Below, one piece after another: positions 1 through 6,372 of a stretch of DNA of 10,097 bases. The DNA lies in the NCBI GenBank assembly GCA_902772675.1, contig CACYBN010000143.1, forward strand, positions 1 through 10,097. Direction: 5' to 3'. Each line of letters starts with the position of its first letter. Within the stretch, counting starts at the first letter, position 1. This stretch comes from an uncultured Erysipelotrichaceae bacterium. GTDB lineage: Bacteria > Bacillota_I > Bacilli_A > RF39 > UBA660. Made by a program: the position numbers and the translations under genes. The notes below the pieces were generated by a model. It had not been told where the DNA came from, searched no databases, and saw only the letters and a program-made list of their open reading frames with translations.

Positions 1-177
1 GTAATACCATGTTGCCTAGATGGTGATGGAGTAATTAATTTAGGTAATATATTCACAGAATCTGTGGATGAAATATTAAATAAAGAATTAACTAAAAATA
101 TAATAAATGGATTTAAAAATAATAAAGCTTATCATCCATTATGTAAAAAATGTACATATAAGAATAAATTTAAATAA
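1..177 (+). CDS. Radical SAM/SPASM domain protein, C-terminal fragment
   Basis: The first 58 codons read from the window edge in frame 1 and end at TAA. The fragment opens with VIPCCLDGDGVINLGNIF and ends with HPLCKKCTYKNKF. This is the C-terminal auxiliary Fe-S cluster (SPASM) region of radical SAM enzymes: a Cys pair, then the LGNIF...S.DEILN segment, then a closing CxxC. Cysteines are visible at fragment residues 4, 5, 48 and 51. The catalytic CxxxCxxC radical SAM core would lie upstream, outside the window, so the substrate cannot be told. Enzymes of this type modify peptides or small molecules, and some make ribosomally synthesised peptide products. A small, poorly supported ORF follows directly. 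No terminator lies between the two, so they may share a transcript that ends at the hairpin near base 505. Confidence 0.85.
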   Translation, partial: VIPCCLDGDGVINLGNIFTESVDEILNKELTKNIINGFKNNKAYHPLCKKCTYKNKFK

Positions 178-247
178 AGAGATATAAAGTGGATAAAAAA
201 GCGATTAAAGAAAAAATGGTAAAACTTATGAAATAAAATCAGATATA

Positions 248-568
248 ATGTCTGATAATAATTATAGTATAAATTATGTAGAGGAAGTTGAATCAAGAAA
301 GGTAGATGTTGTAGATGAAGGAATTAGAAGAGAAAATAGTAACAATATTAGTGAAAATCCCAACAATGAACAGAGAGAAAATGATATTGGTATTACACAA
401 CTTAAAAACACCACAACAGGAAGAAAAATACTTGAACAAATTGATGGATATGACAGTAGGGGAAATGAAACAAACAGACTTAATCAAGATGGCAAAAGAA
501 ATCTAGAGGAGCAAATAGCTCCTTTTAATAATGTTCTTTTTTTATATTTTGTGGTATCATATTACTGA
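248..568 (+). CDS. Hypothetical small protein, possibly frame-disrupted
   Basis: I recognise no family. The 106-residue reading is rich in Asn, Glu, Asp and Arg and looks disordered. Its last 20 or so codons run through a terminator-like hairpin and end in a hydrophobic tail that is probably not real protein. ATG 248 has no Shine-Dalgarno sequence. The frame is already open from base 209. A better start exists at GTG 189, seven bases after AAAGAG, but in another frame that stops at 236. The two join if the six-A run at 211-216 had one more A, giving about 126 residues. Codon use favours this frame: it is purine-rich at position 1 and A/T-rich at position 3. The overlapping 63-codon frame at 315-506 has almost no T at position 3, unlike the real genes here. 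It may be a decayed gene, a sequencing error or noncoding. Confidence 0.3.
   Translation: MSDNNYSINYVEEVESRKVDVVDEGIRRENSNNISENPNNEQRENDIGITQLKNTTTGRKILEQIDGYDSRGNETNRLNQDGKRNLEEQIAPFNNVLFLYFVVSYY
505..526 (+). terminator. Rho-independent terminator-like hairpin before uvrA
   Basis: AGGAGC (507-512) pairs perfectly with GCTCCT (518-523) around the loop AAATA, and the stem can extend by two pairs including a G-U. It is followed by TTT at 524-526 and a longer T run at 535-543. The first T run is short, so efficiency is uncertain. It would end the transcript of the radical SAM gene and the small ORF. Confidence 0.55.
532..560 (+). promoter_or_regulatory. Putative weak uvrA promoter
   Basis: A -10-like TATCAT lies at 555-560 in the context TGTGGTATCAT, about 22 bases before the uvrA start. 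The -35 region is poor (TGTTCT at 532-537 with 17-base spacing). It is the only candidate between the hairpin and uvrA. No LexA-type operator was recognised. Confidence 0.35.
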
Positions 569-582
569 TTTGAGGTGGAACT

Positions 583-3393
583 ATGGATGAGATAATTATT
601 AAGGGTGCTAGAGAGAATAATTTAAAGAATGTAAATTTAACTCTACCTAAAAATAAATTTATAGTTATGACTGGAGTATCTGGTTCAGGAAAAAGTAGTT
701 TAGCATTTGATACTATATATGCAGAAGGTCAAAGAAGATATGTAGATTCTTTAAGTGCATATGCTAGACAATTTTTAGGTGGAACAGAAAAACCAGATGT
801 AGATTCAATTGAAGGTTTAAGTCCCGCTATTAGTATTGATCAAAAAACTACTAGTAAGAATCCTAGAAGTACTGTAGGTACTGTTACTGAAATATATGAC
901 TATTTAAGATTATTATATGCTAGAATTGGAGTTCCTTATTGTCCTAATCATAATATTCCTATAACAAGTCAAAGTGTAGATGAGATAGTTAATAAGGTTT
1001 TAGAGTATCCTGAAAATACTAGAATTATTGTTATGTCTCCAGTAGTTCATGGAGAAAAAGGATTACATAAAGAATTAATAGATAAATTAAGAAGTGATGG
1101 TTATGCTAGAATTAGATTAAATGGAGAAATAAGAGATCTATCTGAAGAATTTAATTTTGAAAAGAATATAAAAACTAGTATAGATGTAGTAATAGATAGA
1201 TTAGTAATAAAAGAAGGTATAAGAAGTAGATTATTTGATTCTATTGAAGTAGCTACTAAACTAAGTAAAGGAAAAGTAATCGTAGATGTTCTAGGAGATA
1301 AAGAAATTCTATTTAGTGAAGCTTTTGCTTGTCCTCATTGTGATTTTTCTATTCCAGAATTAGAAACTAGAATGTTTAGTTTTAATGCTCCATTTGGTGC
1401 TTGTCCTGATTGTAATGGATTAGGAATTAAATTAAATATTGATCCTAATTTAGTAATACCAGATAGAACTTTATCATTAAATGAAGGTTGTATTAAAACA
1501 ATGAGTGATGATAAAGAAAATATTGATAATAAAAAATTTGAATGTGTATGTAAGTATTATGATATTGATATGGATAAACCATTTAGTAAATTAACTAAAA
1601 AACAACAAGATATTATTTTATATGGAAGTAATGAAATTATTCCATTTAAATATCAAAGTAAAAGTGGTAATCAATACAATAGTAAAGATTTCTTTGAAGG
1701 AATTATTAATAATCTACAAAGAAGATATATGGAAACTCAAAGTGGATGGATAAGAGACTGGTTAGAAAACTACATGATTGAATCAGAGTGTGAAACATGT
1801 CATGGAGCAAGACTAGCAGACTGGGTATTATCCGTTAAAGTTGGTGGTTTAAATATATATGAAATGACATGTCTAAGTATTAAAGATATGTTAAATTTCA
1901 TAGAAAATCTTAAATTAACTGAGTCACAAGCAACTATTGCTAAATTATTAATAGAAGAAATAAAAAATAGATTAATTTTCTTAAAAAATGTTGGTTTAGA
2001 ATATTTAACTCTTAATAGAATGGCAGGTACTTTATCTGGTGGAGAAAGTCAAAGAATTAGATTAGCTACTCAAGTAGGATCTAAATTAACTGGTGTATTA
2101 TATGTATTAGATGAACCATCAATTGGACTTCATCAAAGAGATAATAATAAACTAATTAATACTCTTAAAGAAATGAGAGATTTAGGTAATACTTTAATAG
2201 TAGTAGAACATGATACAGATACTATGTTAGCATGTGATTATTTAGTAGATATTGGTCCTTTAGCAGGAGATCAAGGTGGAGAAATAATCGCAGCTGGTAC
2301 ACCTGAAGAAGTAATGAAAAATAAAAATAGTATTACAGGTAAGTATTTAAGTGGTGAATTAAAAATAGATGTACCATCTACTAGAAGAAAAGGTATAGGT
2401 AAATTTATTGAAATAAAAGGTGCTGAAGAAAATAACTTAAAAAATATAGATGTTAAATTCCCGTTAGGAACATTTACTTGTGTAACTGGTGTATCTGGTT
2501 CAGGTAAAAGTACTTTAATAATGTCTATATTAAGTGCTGCTGCTAGAAATCATGTATATAAAAGTAAAGTAATACCTGGTAAACATAAAAAAATCTTAGG
2601 ACTAAGTAATATAGATAAAATAGTAGAAATTACTCAAAATCCAATAGGTAGAACTCCTAGAAGTAATCCTGCTACTTATGTTGGTGTATTTGATGATATT
2701 AGGGAATTATTCACTAATACAAAAGATGCTAAAATGTATGGTTATGGAAAAAATAGATTCTCCTTTAATGTAAAAGGTGGAAGATGTGAAGCTTGTAGAG
2801 GAGATGGAGTTAAAAAGATAGAAATGCATTTCTTACCTGATGTATATATACCTTGTGAGGTATGTAAGGGAACAAGATATAATAGTGAAACTTTAAATGT
2901 AAAATATAAAGATAAGAATATAGCAGATGTTTTAAATATGAGAGTATCTGAAGCATTAGAATTCTTTAAAGATATACCTAAGATTAATAATAAACTTCAA
3001 GTAATGGAAGATGTTGGATTAGGTTATGTTCAATTAGGACAAAGTGCTACTACTTTATCTGGTGGAGAAGCAGCAAGAGTAAAACTTGCTAAAGAACTTC
3101 AAAAGAAAGCAACTGGAAAAACACTATTTATTATGGATGAACCAACTACTGGATTACACATTCATGACATTAAGAAGCTCCTTGCAATTATTAATAAAAT
3201 AGTAGATAATAAAGATACAGTAATAGTAATAGAACATAACTTAGATATGATTAAAACAGCAGATTATATTATTGATTTAGGTCCAGAAGGTGGAGATGGT
3301 GGAGGTACTGTAATAGCTACAGGTACACCTGAACAGATTGTTAAATGCAAAGATTCTTATACTGGAGAATTCTTGAAGAAAGTGATGAAGTAA
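583..3393 (+). CDS. uvrA: UvrABC excinuclease subunit A (UvrA)
   Basis: UvrA is the damage-recognition ATPase of nucleotide excision repair. It dimerises, loads UvrB on damaged DNA and leaves. The protein has 936 residues, close to the usual 940-960. The first ATPase has Walker A GVSGSGKSS at 31-39, the signature LSGGESQR at about 484-491, and Walker B LYVLDEPSIGLHQRD at 506-520. A zinc module CPHC...CPDC spans 250-277. The second ATPase has GVSGSGKST at 636-644, the zinc finger CEAC...CEVC at 735-761, signature LSGGEAAR at 825-832 and Walker B at 848-858. The start follows GAGGTGG with five to six bases of spacing. Oddities: the second signature has Ala831 where Gln is usual, and the normally strict DQSPIGRTPRSNPATY reads TQNPIGRTPRSNPATY at 684-699. 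uvrB is not in the window. The gene is probably cotranscribed with the two membrane-protein genes after it. Confidence 0.98.
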   Translation: MDEIIIKGARENNLKNVNLTLPKNKFIVMTGVSGSGKSSLAFDTIYAEGQRRYVDSLSAYARQFLGGTEKPDVDSIEGLSPAISIDQKTTSKNPRSTVGTVTEIYDYLRLLYARIGVPYCPNHNIPITSQSVDEIVNKVLEYPENTRIIVMSPVVHGEKGLHKELIDKLRSDGYARIRLNGEIRDLSEEFNFEKNIKTSIDVVIDRLVIKEGIRSRLFDSIEVATKLSKGKVIVDVLGDKEILFSEAFACPHCDFSIPELETRMFSFNAPFGACPDCNGLGIKLNIDPNLVIPDRTLSLNEGCIKTMSDDKENIDNKKFECVCKYYDIDMDKPFSKLTKKQQDIILYGSNEIIPFKYQSKSGNQYNSKDFFEGIINNLQRRYMETQSGWIRDWLENYMIESECETCHGARLADWVLSVKVGGLNIYEMTCLSIKDMLNFIENLKLTESQATIAKLLIEEIKNRLIFLKNVGLEYLTLNRMAGTLSGGESQRIRLATQVGSKLTGVLYVLDEPSIGLHQRDNNKLINTLKEMRDLGNTLIVVEHDTDTMLACDYLVDIGPLAGDQGGEIIAAGTPEEVMKNKNSITGKYLSGELKIDVPSTRRKGIGKFIEIKGAEENNLKNIDVKFPLGTFTCVTGVSGSGKSTLIMSILSAAARNHVYKSKVIPGKHKKILGLSNIDKIVEITQNPIGRTPRSNPATYVGVFDDIRELFTNTKDAKMYGYGKNRFSFNVKGGRCEACRGDGVKKIEMHFLPDVYIPCEVCKGTRYNSETLNVKYKDKNIADVLNMRVSEALEFFKDIPKINNKLQVMEDVGLGYVQLGQSATTLSGGEAARVKLAKELQKKATGKTLFIMDEPTTGLHIHDIKKLLAIINKIVDNKDTVIVIEHNLDMIKTADYIIDLGPEGGDGGGTVIATGTPEQIVKCKDSYTGEFLKKVMK

Positions 3394-3394
3394 A

Positions 3395-3820
3395 ATGAAA
3401 AATAAGGGTGAGAGATTTAATAAACTTGTTACTTACTTATTAGTAGCAATGGCTTATGTATTTTTGTATACTTTTGTATTTTTGTTTGTAGATTTATTAT
3501 TTGATTCATTTGTAATAGATCCAGAACATATATACATATATTCATTTGTTTCAGTAATTTTATTATTAGCTTTAACTTATACAGTAAAACCAATACTATT
3601 TAAAATTACTCTTCCTTTAACAGGGCTTACTTTCGGTTTATTTTATTTTGTTAATAATATGATTATATTAAAATTAATAGAATATATAATGGGTGGTGTA
3701 GTTAAATTTACTAGTTTACCAATATTGTTTTTTATCTCGATTGTATTTTCTATCTTAAATTTTATTATAAACGATGTAATAATGAGACCAATTAATAAAA
3801 AAGTAGAGAAATTGTCATAG
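3395..3820 (+). CDS. Phage-holin-4-2/YvlD-like membrane protein
   Basis: This is a 141-residue integral membrane protein with about four hydrophobic helices, near residues 12-37, 47-66, 68-96 and 107-126. The segment LTYTVKPILFKITLPLTGLTFGLFYFVNN (59-88, shown here only for location of its LTY.VKP and LPLT.LTFGLF cores) and the late LNFIINDVI resemble the PF04020 family, annotated as phage holin family 4 superfamily and including B. subtilis YvlD. Function is not established. The holin name comes from family naming, and nothing here suggests a prophage. The start lies one base after the uvrA stop with no good Shine-Dalgarno, so translation is probably coupled to uvrA. The stop TAG forms part of the lgt ribosome binding site. 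In B. subtilis, yvlD also sits between uvrA and lgt, with hprK in between. Confidence 0.75.
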   Translation: MKNKGERFNKLVTYLLVAMAYVFLYTFVFLFVDLLFDSFVIDPEHIYIYSFVSVILLLALTYTVKPILFKITLPLTGLTFGLFYFVNNMIILKLIEYIMGGVVKFTSLPILFFISIVFSILNFIINDVIMRPINKKVEKLS

Positions 3821-3832
3821 GAGATGATTTTA

Positions 3833-4633
3833 ATGAGTAGAATTGCTATTGATTTAGGCTTTATACAAGTATATTGGTATTCAATAATGATTATTTTGGG
3901 ATTAATCGCAGGTACTTTTATAATATTATGGGAAGCTAAAAGACAAAATATAGATCAAGATACAATGATAAATTTAATATTCTATGGTGTTATATTTGCC
4001 ATAATAGGAGCTAGATTATACTATATAACTTTCAATATAGAATATTATATGAGACACTTCTTAGAAATATTTGAAATATGGAATGGAGGTCTTGCTATTC
4101 ATGGTGCGATGATTGGTGGAGGATTATATACAATCTACTATTCTAAAAGATATAATTTAAAATTACTAAAACTAATCGATATTATTGTAGTAGGTTTAAT
4201 AATAGGTCAAGCTATAGGTAGATGGGGTAATTTCTTTAATCAAGAAGCATATGGTGGAATAGTTTCATTAGAATACTTAAAAGGATTACATTTACCTCAA
4301 TTTATTATTGATGGTATGAAGATTGGTGGTCTATATCGTCACCCAACATTCTTATATGAAAGTATATGGGATGTATTAGGATTTATCGTATTAGTATTAT
4401 TTAGAAGATATAAATATACTAAAGTAGGACAAACTACTGCTTTATATATGATTTGGTATGGATTTGGTAGATTCTTTATAGAAAGATTAAGAGAAGATAG
4501 TCTAATGTTTTTAGGTATTAGAGTTGCACAATTTGTATCACTAACTATGATTATTTTAGGAGTAGCTTATTTTGGTATTCAACATAGACGTTCTAAATTA
4601 GAACATAATTATAATGATAATATGAATAAATAA
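3833..4633 (+). CDS. lgt: Phosphatidylglycerol--prolipoprotein diacylglyceryl transferase
   Basis: Lgt moves the diacylglyceryl group of phosphatidylglycerol to the lipobox cysteine of prolipoproteins, the first step of lipoprotein maturation in the membrane. The family signature GRWGNFFNQEAYGG is at 129-142. GGLAIHGAMIGGG at 85-97 carries the conserved His, and RFFIERLRED at 213-222 carries the C-terminal conserved Arg. About seven hydrophobic helices are spread along the 266 residues. I chose ATG 3833 over the in-frame ATG 3824. AGGAG (3819-3823) ends directly against 3824, leaving no spacing there, but stands nine bases before 3833. Translation is tightly linked to the upstream membrane-protein gene. 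No terminator follows; the next promoter's -35 box starts right after the stop codon. Confidence 0.96.
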   Translation: MSRIAIDLGFIQVYWYSIMIILGLIAGTFIILWEAKRQNIDQDTMINLIFYGVIFAIIGARLYYITFNIEYYMRHFLEIFEIWNGGLAIHGAMIGGGLYTIYYSKRYNLKLLKLIDIIVVGLIIGQAIGRWGNFFNQEAYGGIVSLEYLKGLHLPQFIIDGMKIGGLYRHPTFLYESIWDVLGFIVLVLFRRYKYTKVGQTTALYMIWYGFGRFFIERLREDSLMFLGIRVAQFVSLTMIILGVAYFGIQHRRSKLEHNYNDNMNK

Positions 4634-4662
4634 TTGACTTTAAAACGCTTTTGTGTTAATTT
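4634..4662 (+). promoter_or_regulatory. Promoter for secE-nusG
   Basis: TTGACT (4634-4639) is followed after 17 bases by TAATTT (4657-4662), which is preceded by an extended -10 TGT. The -35 box abuts the lgt stop codon. A small ACAC-GGAA-GTGT hairpin (4670-4681) with a T run lies in the leader but is too short to call a terminator. Confidence 0.65.
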
Positions 4663-4721
4663 ATAGGTGACACGGAAGTGTTTTTATTTTGGTAAAATTT
4701 AATTAGAGGGGAATTTTAGTA

Positions 4722-5159
4722 ATGAGTAAAGAAACTAAGAAAAAAACTAATAGTAAGACAGCAAAAAATACTTCTAAAGCAAAAGAAGTAGCTACTAAGA
4801 AAAAAGAGAAAAAATTAGTGGTTGAAGAAGACTTCGATGACGAAGAAGAAATCGTTCTTGAAGAAGAATATGATGATGAATCAGAAGAAGTAGTAGAAGA
4901 AAAGAAAGAAACAAAAAAGAAAAAAGAAGACAAGAAAGAATCTAAAAAAGAAAAAGAAGATAAAAAGGAAAAGTCTGATGAAAAGAAAGTAGGTTTCTTC
5001 AAAAGTGTAATTGAAGAAATGAAAAAAGTAACATGGCCTAGCAAAGGACATTTAGTTAAATATAGTATTACAACTATAATTTTAATTGTATTCTTCATGT
5101 TATTCTTCTTAGGAATTGAATTAATATTTGCTTGGTTGAAAGACGTTATAGTATTATAG
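4722..5159 (+). CDS. secE: Preprotein translocase subunit SecE with long charged N-terminal extension
   Basis: SecE clamps SecY in the SecYEG protein-export channel. The real SecE core is residues 89-145: an amphipathic helix KSVIEEMKKVTWPSKGHL, with the family hallmark VTWPS, then one transmembrane helix at about 116-138. That core is about as long as a complete Firmicutes SecE. In front is an extra stretch of about 88 residues: a Lys/Thr-rich start (1-32), a strongly acidic block of Glu and Asp (34-60) and a Lys/Glu block (61-88). It is likely cytoplasmic and disordered or helical. The start ATG stands ten bases after AGAGGGG. The gene sits before nusG as in most bacteria, but rpmG, often found just upstream of secE in Firmicutes, is absent. 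Confidence 0.95.
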   Translation: MSKETKKKTNSKTAKNTSKAKEVATKKKEKKLVVEEDFDDEEEIVLEEEYDDESEEVVEEKKETKKKKEDKKESKKEKEDKKEKSDEKKVGFFKSVIEEMKKVTWPSKGHLVKYSITTIILIVFFMLFFLGIELIFAWLKDVIVL

Positions 5160-5172
5160 GAGGAATAAAAAG

Positions 5173-5709
5173 ATGGATAAACAATGGTATGTAGTTAACA
5201 CTTATTCTGGACATGAAAGTAAAGTAAAAGAAAAACTTGAAATGCGTGCTCAATCTATGGATATGAAGGATTATATCTATCGTGTAATCATTCCTGAACA
5301 AAAAGAAGTAGAAGTAAAAGATGGGGTAACAAAAGAAAAAATGAAAAAGATGTTCCCTGGATATGTATTAATAGAAATGGTTATGAGTGATGAAGCTTGG
5401 TATGTAGTTAGAAATACTCCAGGTGTTACAGGATTTATTGGATCTAGTGGTAAAGGAGCTAAACCAACTCCATTACAACCATATGAAGTAGATAATATTT
5501 TAAGAAATATGGGTATTAGTAGAATTGATATTGATACAGATCTTAAAGAAGGAACTAAAGTTAAAATTGTTGATGGACCATTCAATGGAATGTTTGGTGT
5601 AATCGAGTCAATTGATAATGAAACACAAAAAGTAAATTTAAGTGTAGATTTATTTGGACAAGAAACTTCAGTTGAAGTTGATTTAAATCAAATAGAAGTT
5701 GCTGGATAA
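5173..5709 (+). CDS. nusG: Transcription termination/antitermination factor NusG
   Basis: NusG binds RNA polymerase and affects pausing, termination and transcription-translation coupling. The 178 residues fit the family. The N-terminal NGN domain starts WYVVNTYSGHE (5-15) and includes MFPGYVLIEM (60-69) and WYVVRNTPGVTGFIG (76-90). The C-terminal KOW domain starts at about 126 with EGTKVKIVDGPFNGMFGVI. The start ATG follows AGGAGG by nine bases, with the ribosome binding site beginning in the secE stop codon region, so the two genes are cotranscribed and probably translationally coupled. Nothing unusual was seen. Confidence 0.98.
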   Translation: MDKQWYVVNTYSGHESKVKEKLEMRAQSMDMKDYIYRVIIPEQKEVEVKDGVTKEKMKKMFPGYVLIEMVMSDEAWYVVRNTPGVTGFIGSSGKGAKPTPLQPYEVDNILRNMGISRIDIDTDLKEGTKVKIVDGPFNGMFGVIESIDNETQKVNLSVDLFGQETSVEVDLNQIEVAG

Positions 5710-5723
5710 TTTCGCATTATTAC

Positions 5724-5752
5724 TTGATTTTTAATAATCGTTATGTTATTAT
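5724..5752 (+). promoter_or_regulatory. Promoter for rplK
   Basis: TTGATT (5724-5729), a 17-base spacer, then TATTAT (5747-5752) with an extended -10 TGT at 5744-5746. Initiation would be near 5759, leaving a leader of about 90 bases that carries the L1-type site. Confidence 0.7.
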
Positions 5753-5784
5753 TGAAGCGCTATATTGATTTATAGTTTGAAATT

Positions 5785-5827
5785 AGTGGGAAGCGCGGAT
5801 GCTATTTGGACCACTCGCGAAAACGAG
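5785..5827 (+). promoter_or_regulatory. L1-binding-like RNA site in rplK leader
   Basis: AGTGG (5785-5789) pairs with CCACT (5811-5815). Inside are GA, a 3-bp helix AGC/GCT (5792-5794 with 5801-5803) and a 7-base 3' strand ATTTGGA. This helix / asymmetric loop / helix shape with GTGGGA...ACCAC resembles the L1-binding region of 23S rRNA (helices 76-77), which mRNA targets of L1 mimic. A second small hairpin CTCG/CGAG (5814-5817 with 5824-5827) overlaps the end of the stem. Binding here would place L1 about 22 bases before the rplK ribosome binding site. Confidence 0.7.
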
Positions 5828-5850
5828 AAAATTTATAGGAGGTGTTTTTC

Positions 5851-6276
5851 GTGGCAAAAGAAGTTGTAAAAAAGATTAAGTTAGCTATTCAAGCAGGTAA
5901 GGCTACTGCAGCTCCACCTGTTGGTACAGTTTTAGGACCAGCTGGAGTTAACTTACAAGAATTCTGTACTAAATATAATGAAGCTACTAAAGATAAAATG
6001 GGAGATATCGTTCCAGTAGAAATTACTGTTTATGACGATAGAAGTTTTGACTTTGTAGTTAAAACTCCACCAACAGCATTCTTATTAAAGAAATATGCTA
6101 AAATTTCTAAAGGATCAGCTAAAGGAAGTGCTGAACAAGTTGCTACTTTAACTAAAGATCAAATTAGAGAAATCGCAGAAATTAAATTACCAGATTTAAA
6201 TGCTTACTCAGTTGAAGTTGCTATGAAAATAGTTGAAGGTACTGCTCGTAACATGGGTATTAAAGTATCTGAATAA
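5851..6276 (+). CDS. rplK: 50S ribosomal protein L11
   Basis: L11 binds the GTPase-associated region of 23S rRNA at the base of the ribosomal stalk and takes part in elongation-factor and stringent-response signalling. I use GTG 5851 because it follows AGGAGGT (5837-5843) by seven bases, starts the family's MAKEVVKKIKL, and gives the usual 141 residues. An earlier in-frame GTG at 5842 lies inside the ribosome binding site. The N-terminal domain has APPVGTVLGPAGVN at 21-34; the C-terminal RNA-binding domain has REIAEIKLPDLNA (106-118) and ends GTARNMGIKV. Thr26 replaces the usual Pro and Ala20 another Pro in the proline-rich segment that contacts thiostrepton. The gene has its own promoter and an L1-type leader site. 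Confidence 0.98.
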   Translation: MAKEVVKKIKLAIQAGKATAAPPVGTVLGPAGVNLQEFCTKYNEATKDKMGDIVPVEITVYDDRSFDFVVKTPPTAFLLKKYAKISKGSAKGSAEQVATLTKDQIREIAEIKLPDLNAYSVEVAMKIVEGTARNMGIKVSE

Positions 6277-6277
6277 T

Positions 6278-6305
6278 TTGACTGATAAAAAATATATAAT
6301 ATACA
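6278..6305 (+). promoter_or_regulatory. Putative promoter for rplA
   Basis: TTGACT (6278-6283) starts one base after the rplK stop codon. With 16-base spacing the -10 is TATACA (6300-6305); with 18-base spacing it is TACAAT. The spacing is not ideal, so it is weaker than its neighbours. Confidence 0.5.
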
Positions 6306-6310
6306 ATATA

Positions 6311-6364
6311 CATATAGGTTTAGACCTATGTGGGAGGAAAATCCGCATATACCACATAAGGAGG
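6311..6364 (+). promoter_or_regulatory. L1-binding-like RNA site and competing hairpin before rplA
   Basis: TATGTGG (6327-6333) pairs with CCACATA (6352-6358) over seven base pairs. Inside are GA, a 3-bp helix GGA/TCC (6336-6338 with 6342-6344) and a 7-base 3' strand GCATATA. GTGGGAGG...ATACCAC closely matches the 23S rRNA L1 site. The 3' side of the stem runs into the ribosome binding site AAGGAGG (6358-6364), so L1 bound here could block initiation of its own gene. A separate perfect hairpin ATAGGT/ACCTAT (6314-6319 with 6324-6329, extendable to 6311-6332) uses the same left strand and excludes the L1 stem. Confidence 0.8.
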
Positions 6365-6372
6365 AAAGAAAT

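Noticed and set aside
293..487. Minus-strand ORF of 64 codons
   Set aside because: Antisense shadow of the AT-rich stretch, with no ribosome binding site, no recognised family and an implausible composition.
315..506. 63-codon + strand ORF ending exactly at the pre-uvrA hairpin, with a helical-looking product
   Set aside because: It has almost no T at third codon positions, unlike the neighbouring genes, and the overlapping frame shows the better purine-first, A/T-third pattern. Its ribosome binding site is also too distant.
3395..3820. Prophage lysis module suggested by the holin-family name
   Set aside because: No phage genes surround it; the family is widespread in chromosomes and the setting between uvrA and lgt is a normal chromosomal one.
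4670..4690. ACAC-GGAA-GTGT hairpin with T run as a terminator before secE
   Set aside because: A four-base-pair stem is too short, and it would cut off secE from its own promoter.
4703..5098. Minus-strand ORF of 131 codons rich in Ser and Phe
   Set aside because: It is the reverse complement of the GAA/AAA-rich SecE extension, which produces TTC/TTT/TCT runs; no independent support.
5277..5585. Minus-strand ORF of 102 codons
   Set aside because: Shadow of nusG, which is complete and well conserved on the + strand.
5733..5753. AATAAT/ATTATT hairpin before rplK
   Set aside because: All A-T pairs, and it coincides with the spacer and -10 of a good extended -10 promoter, which explains the sequence better.
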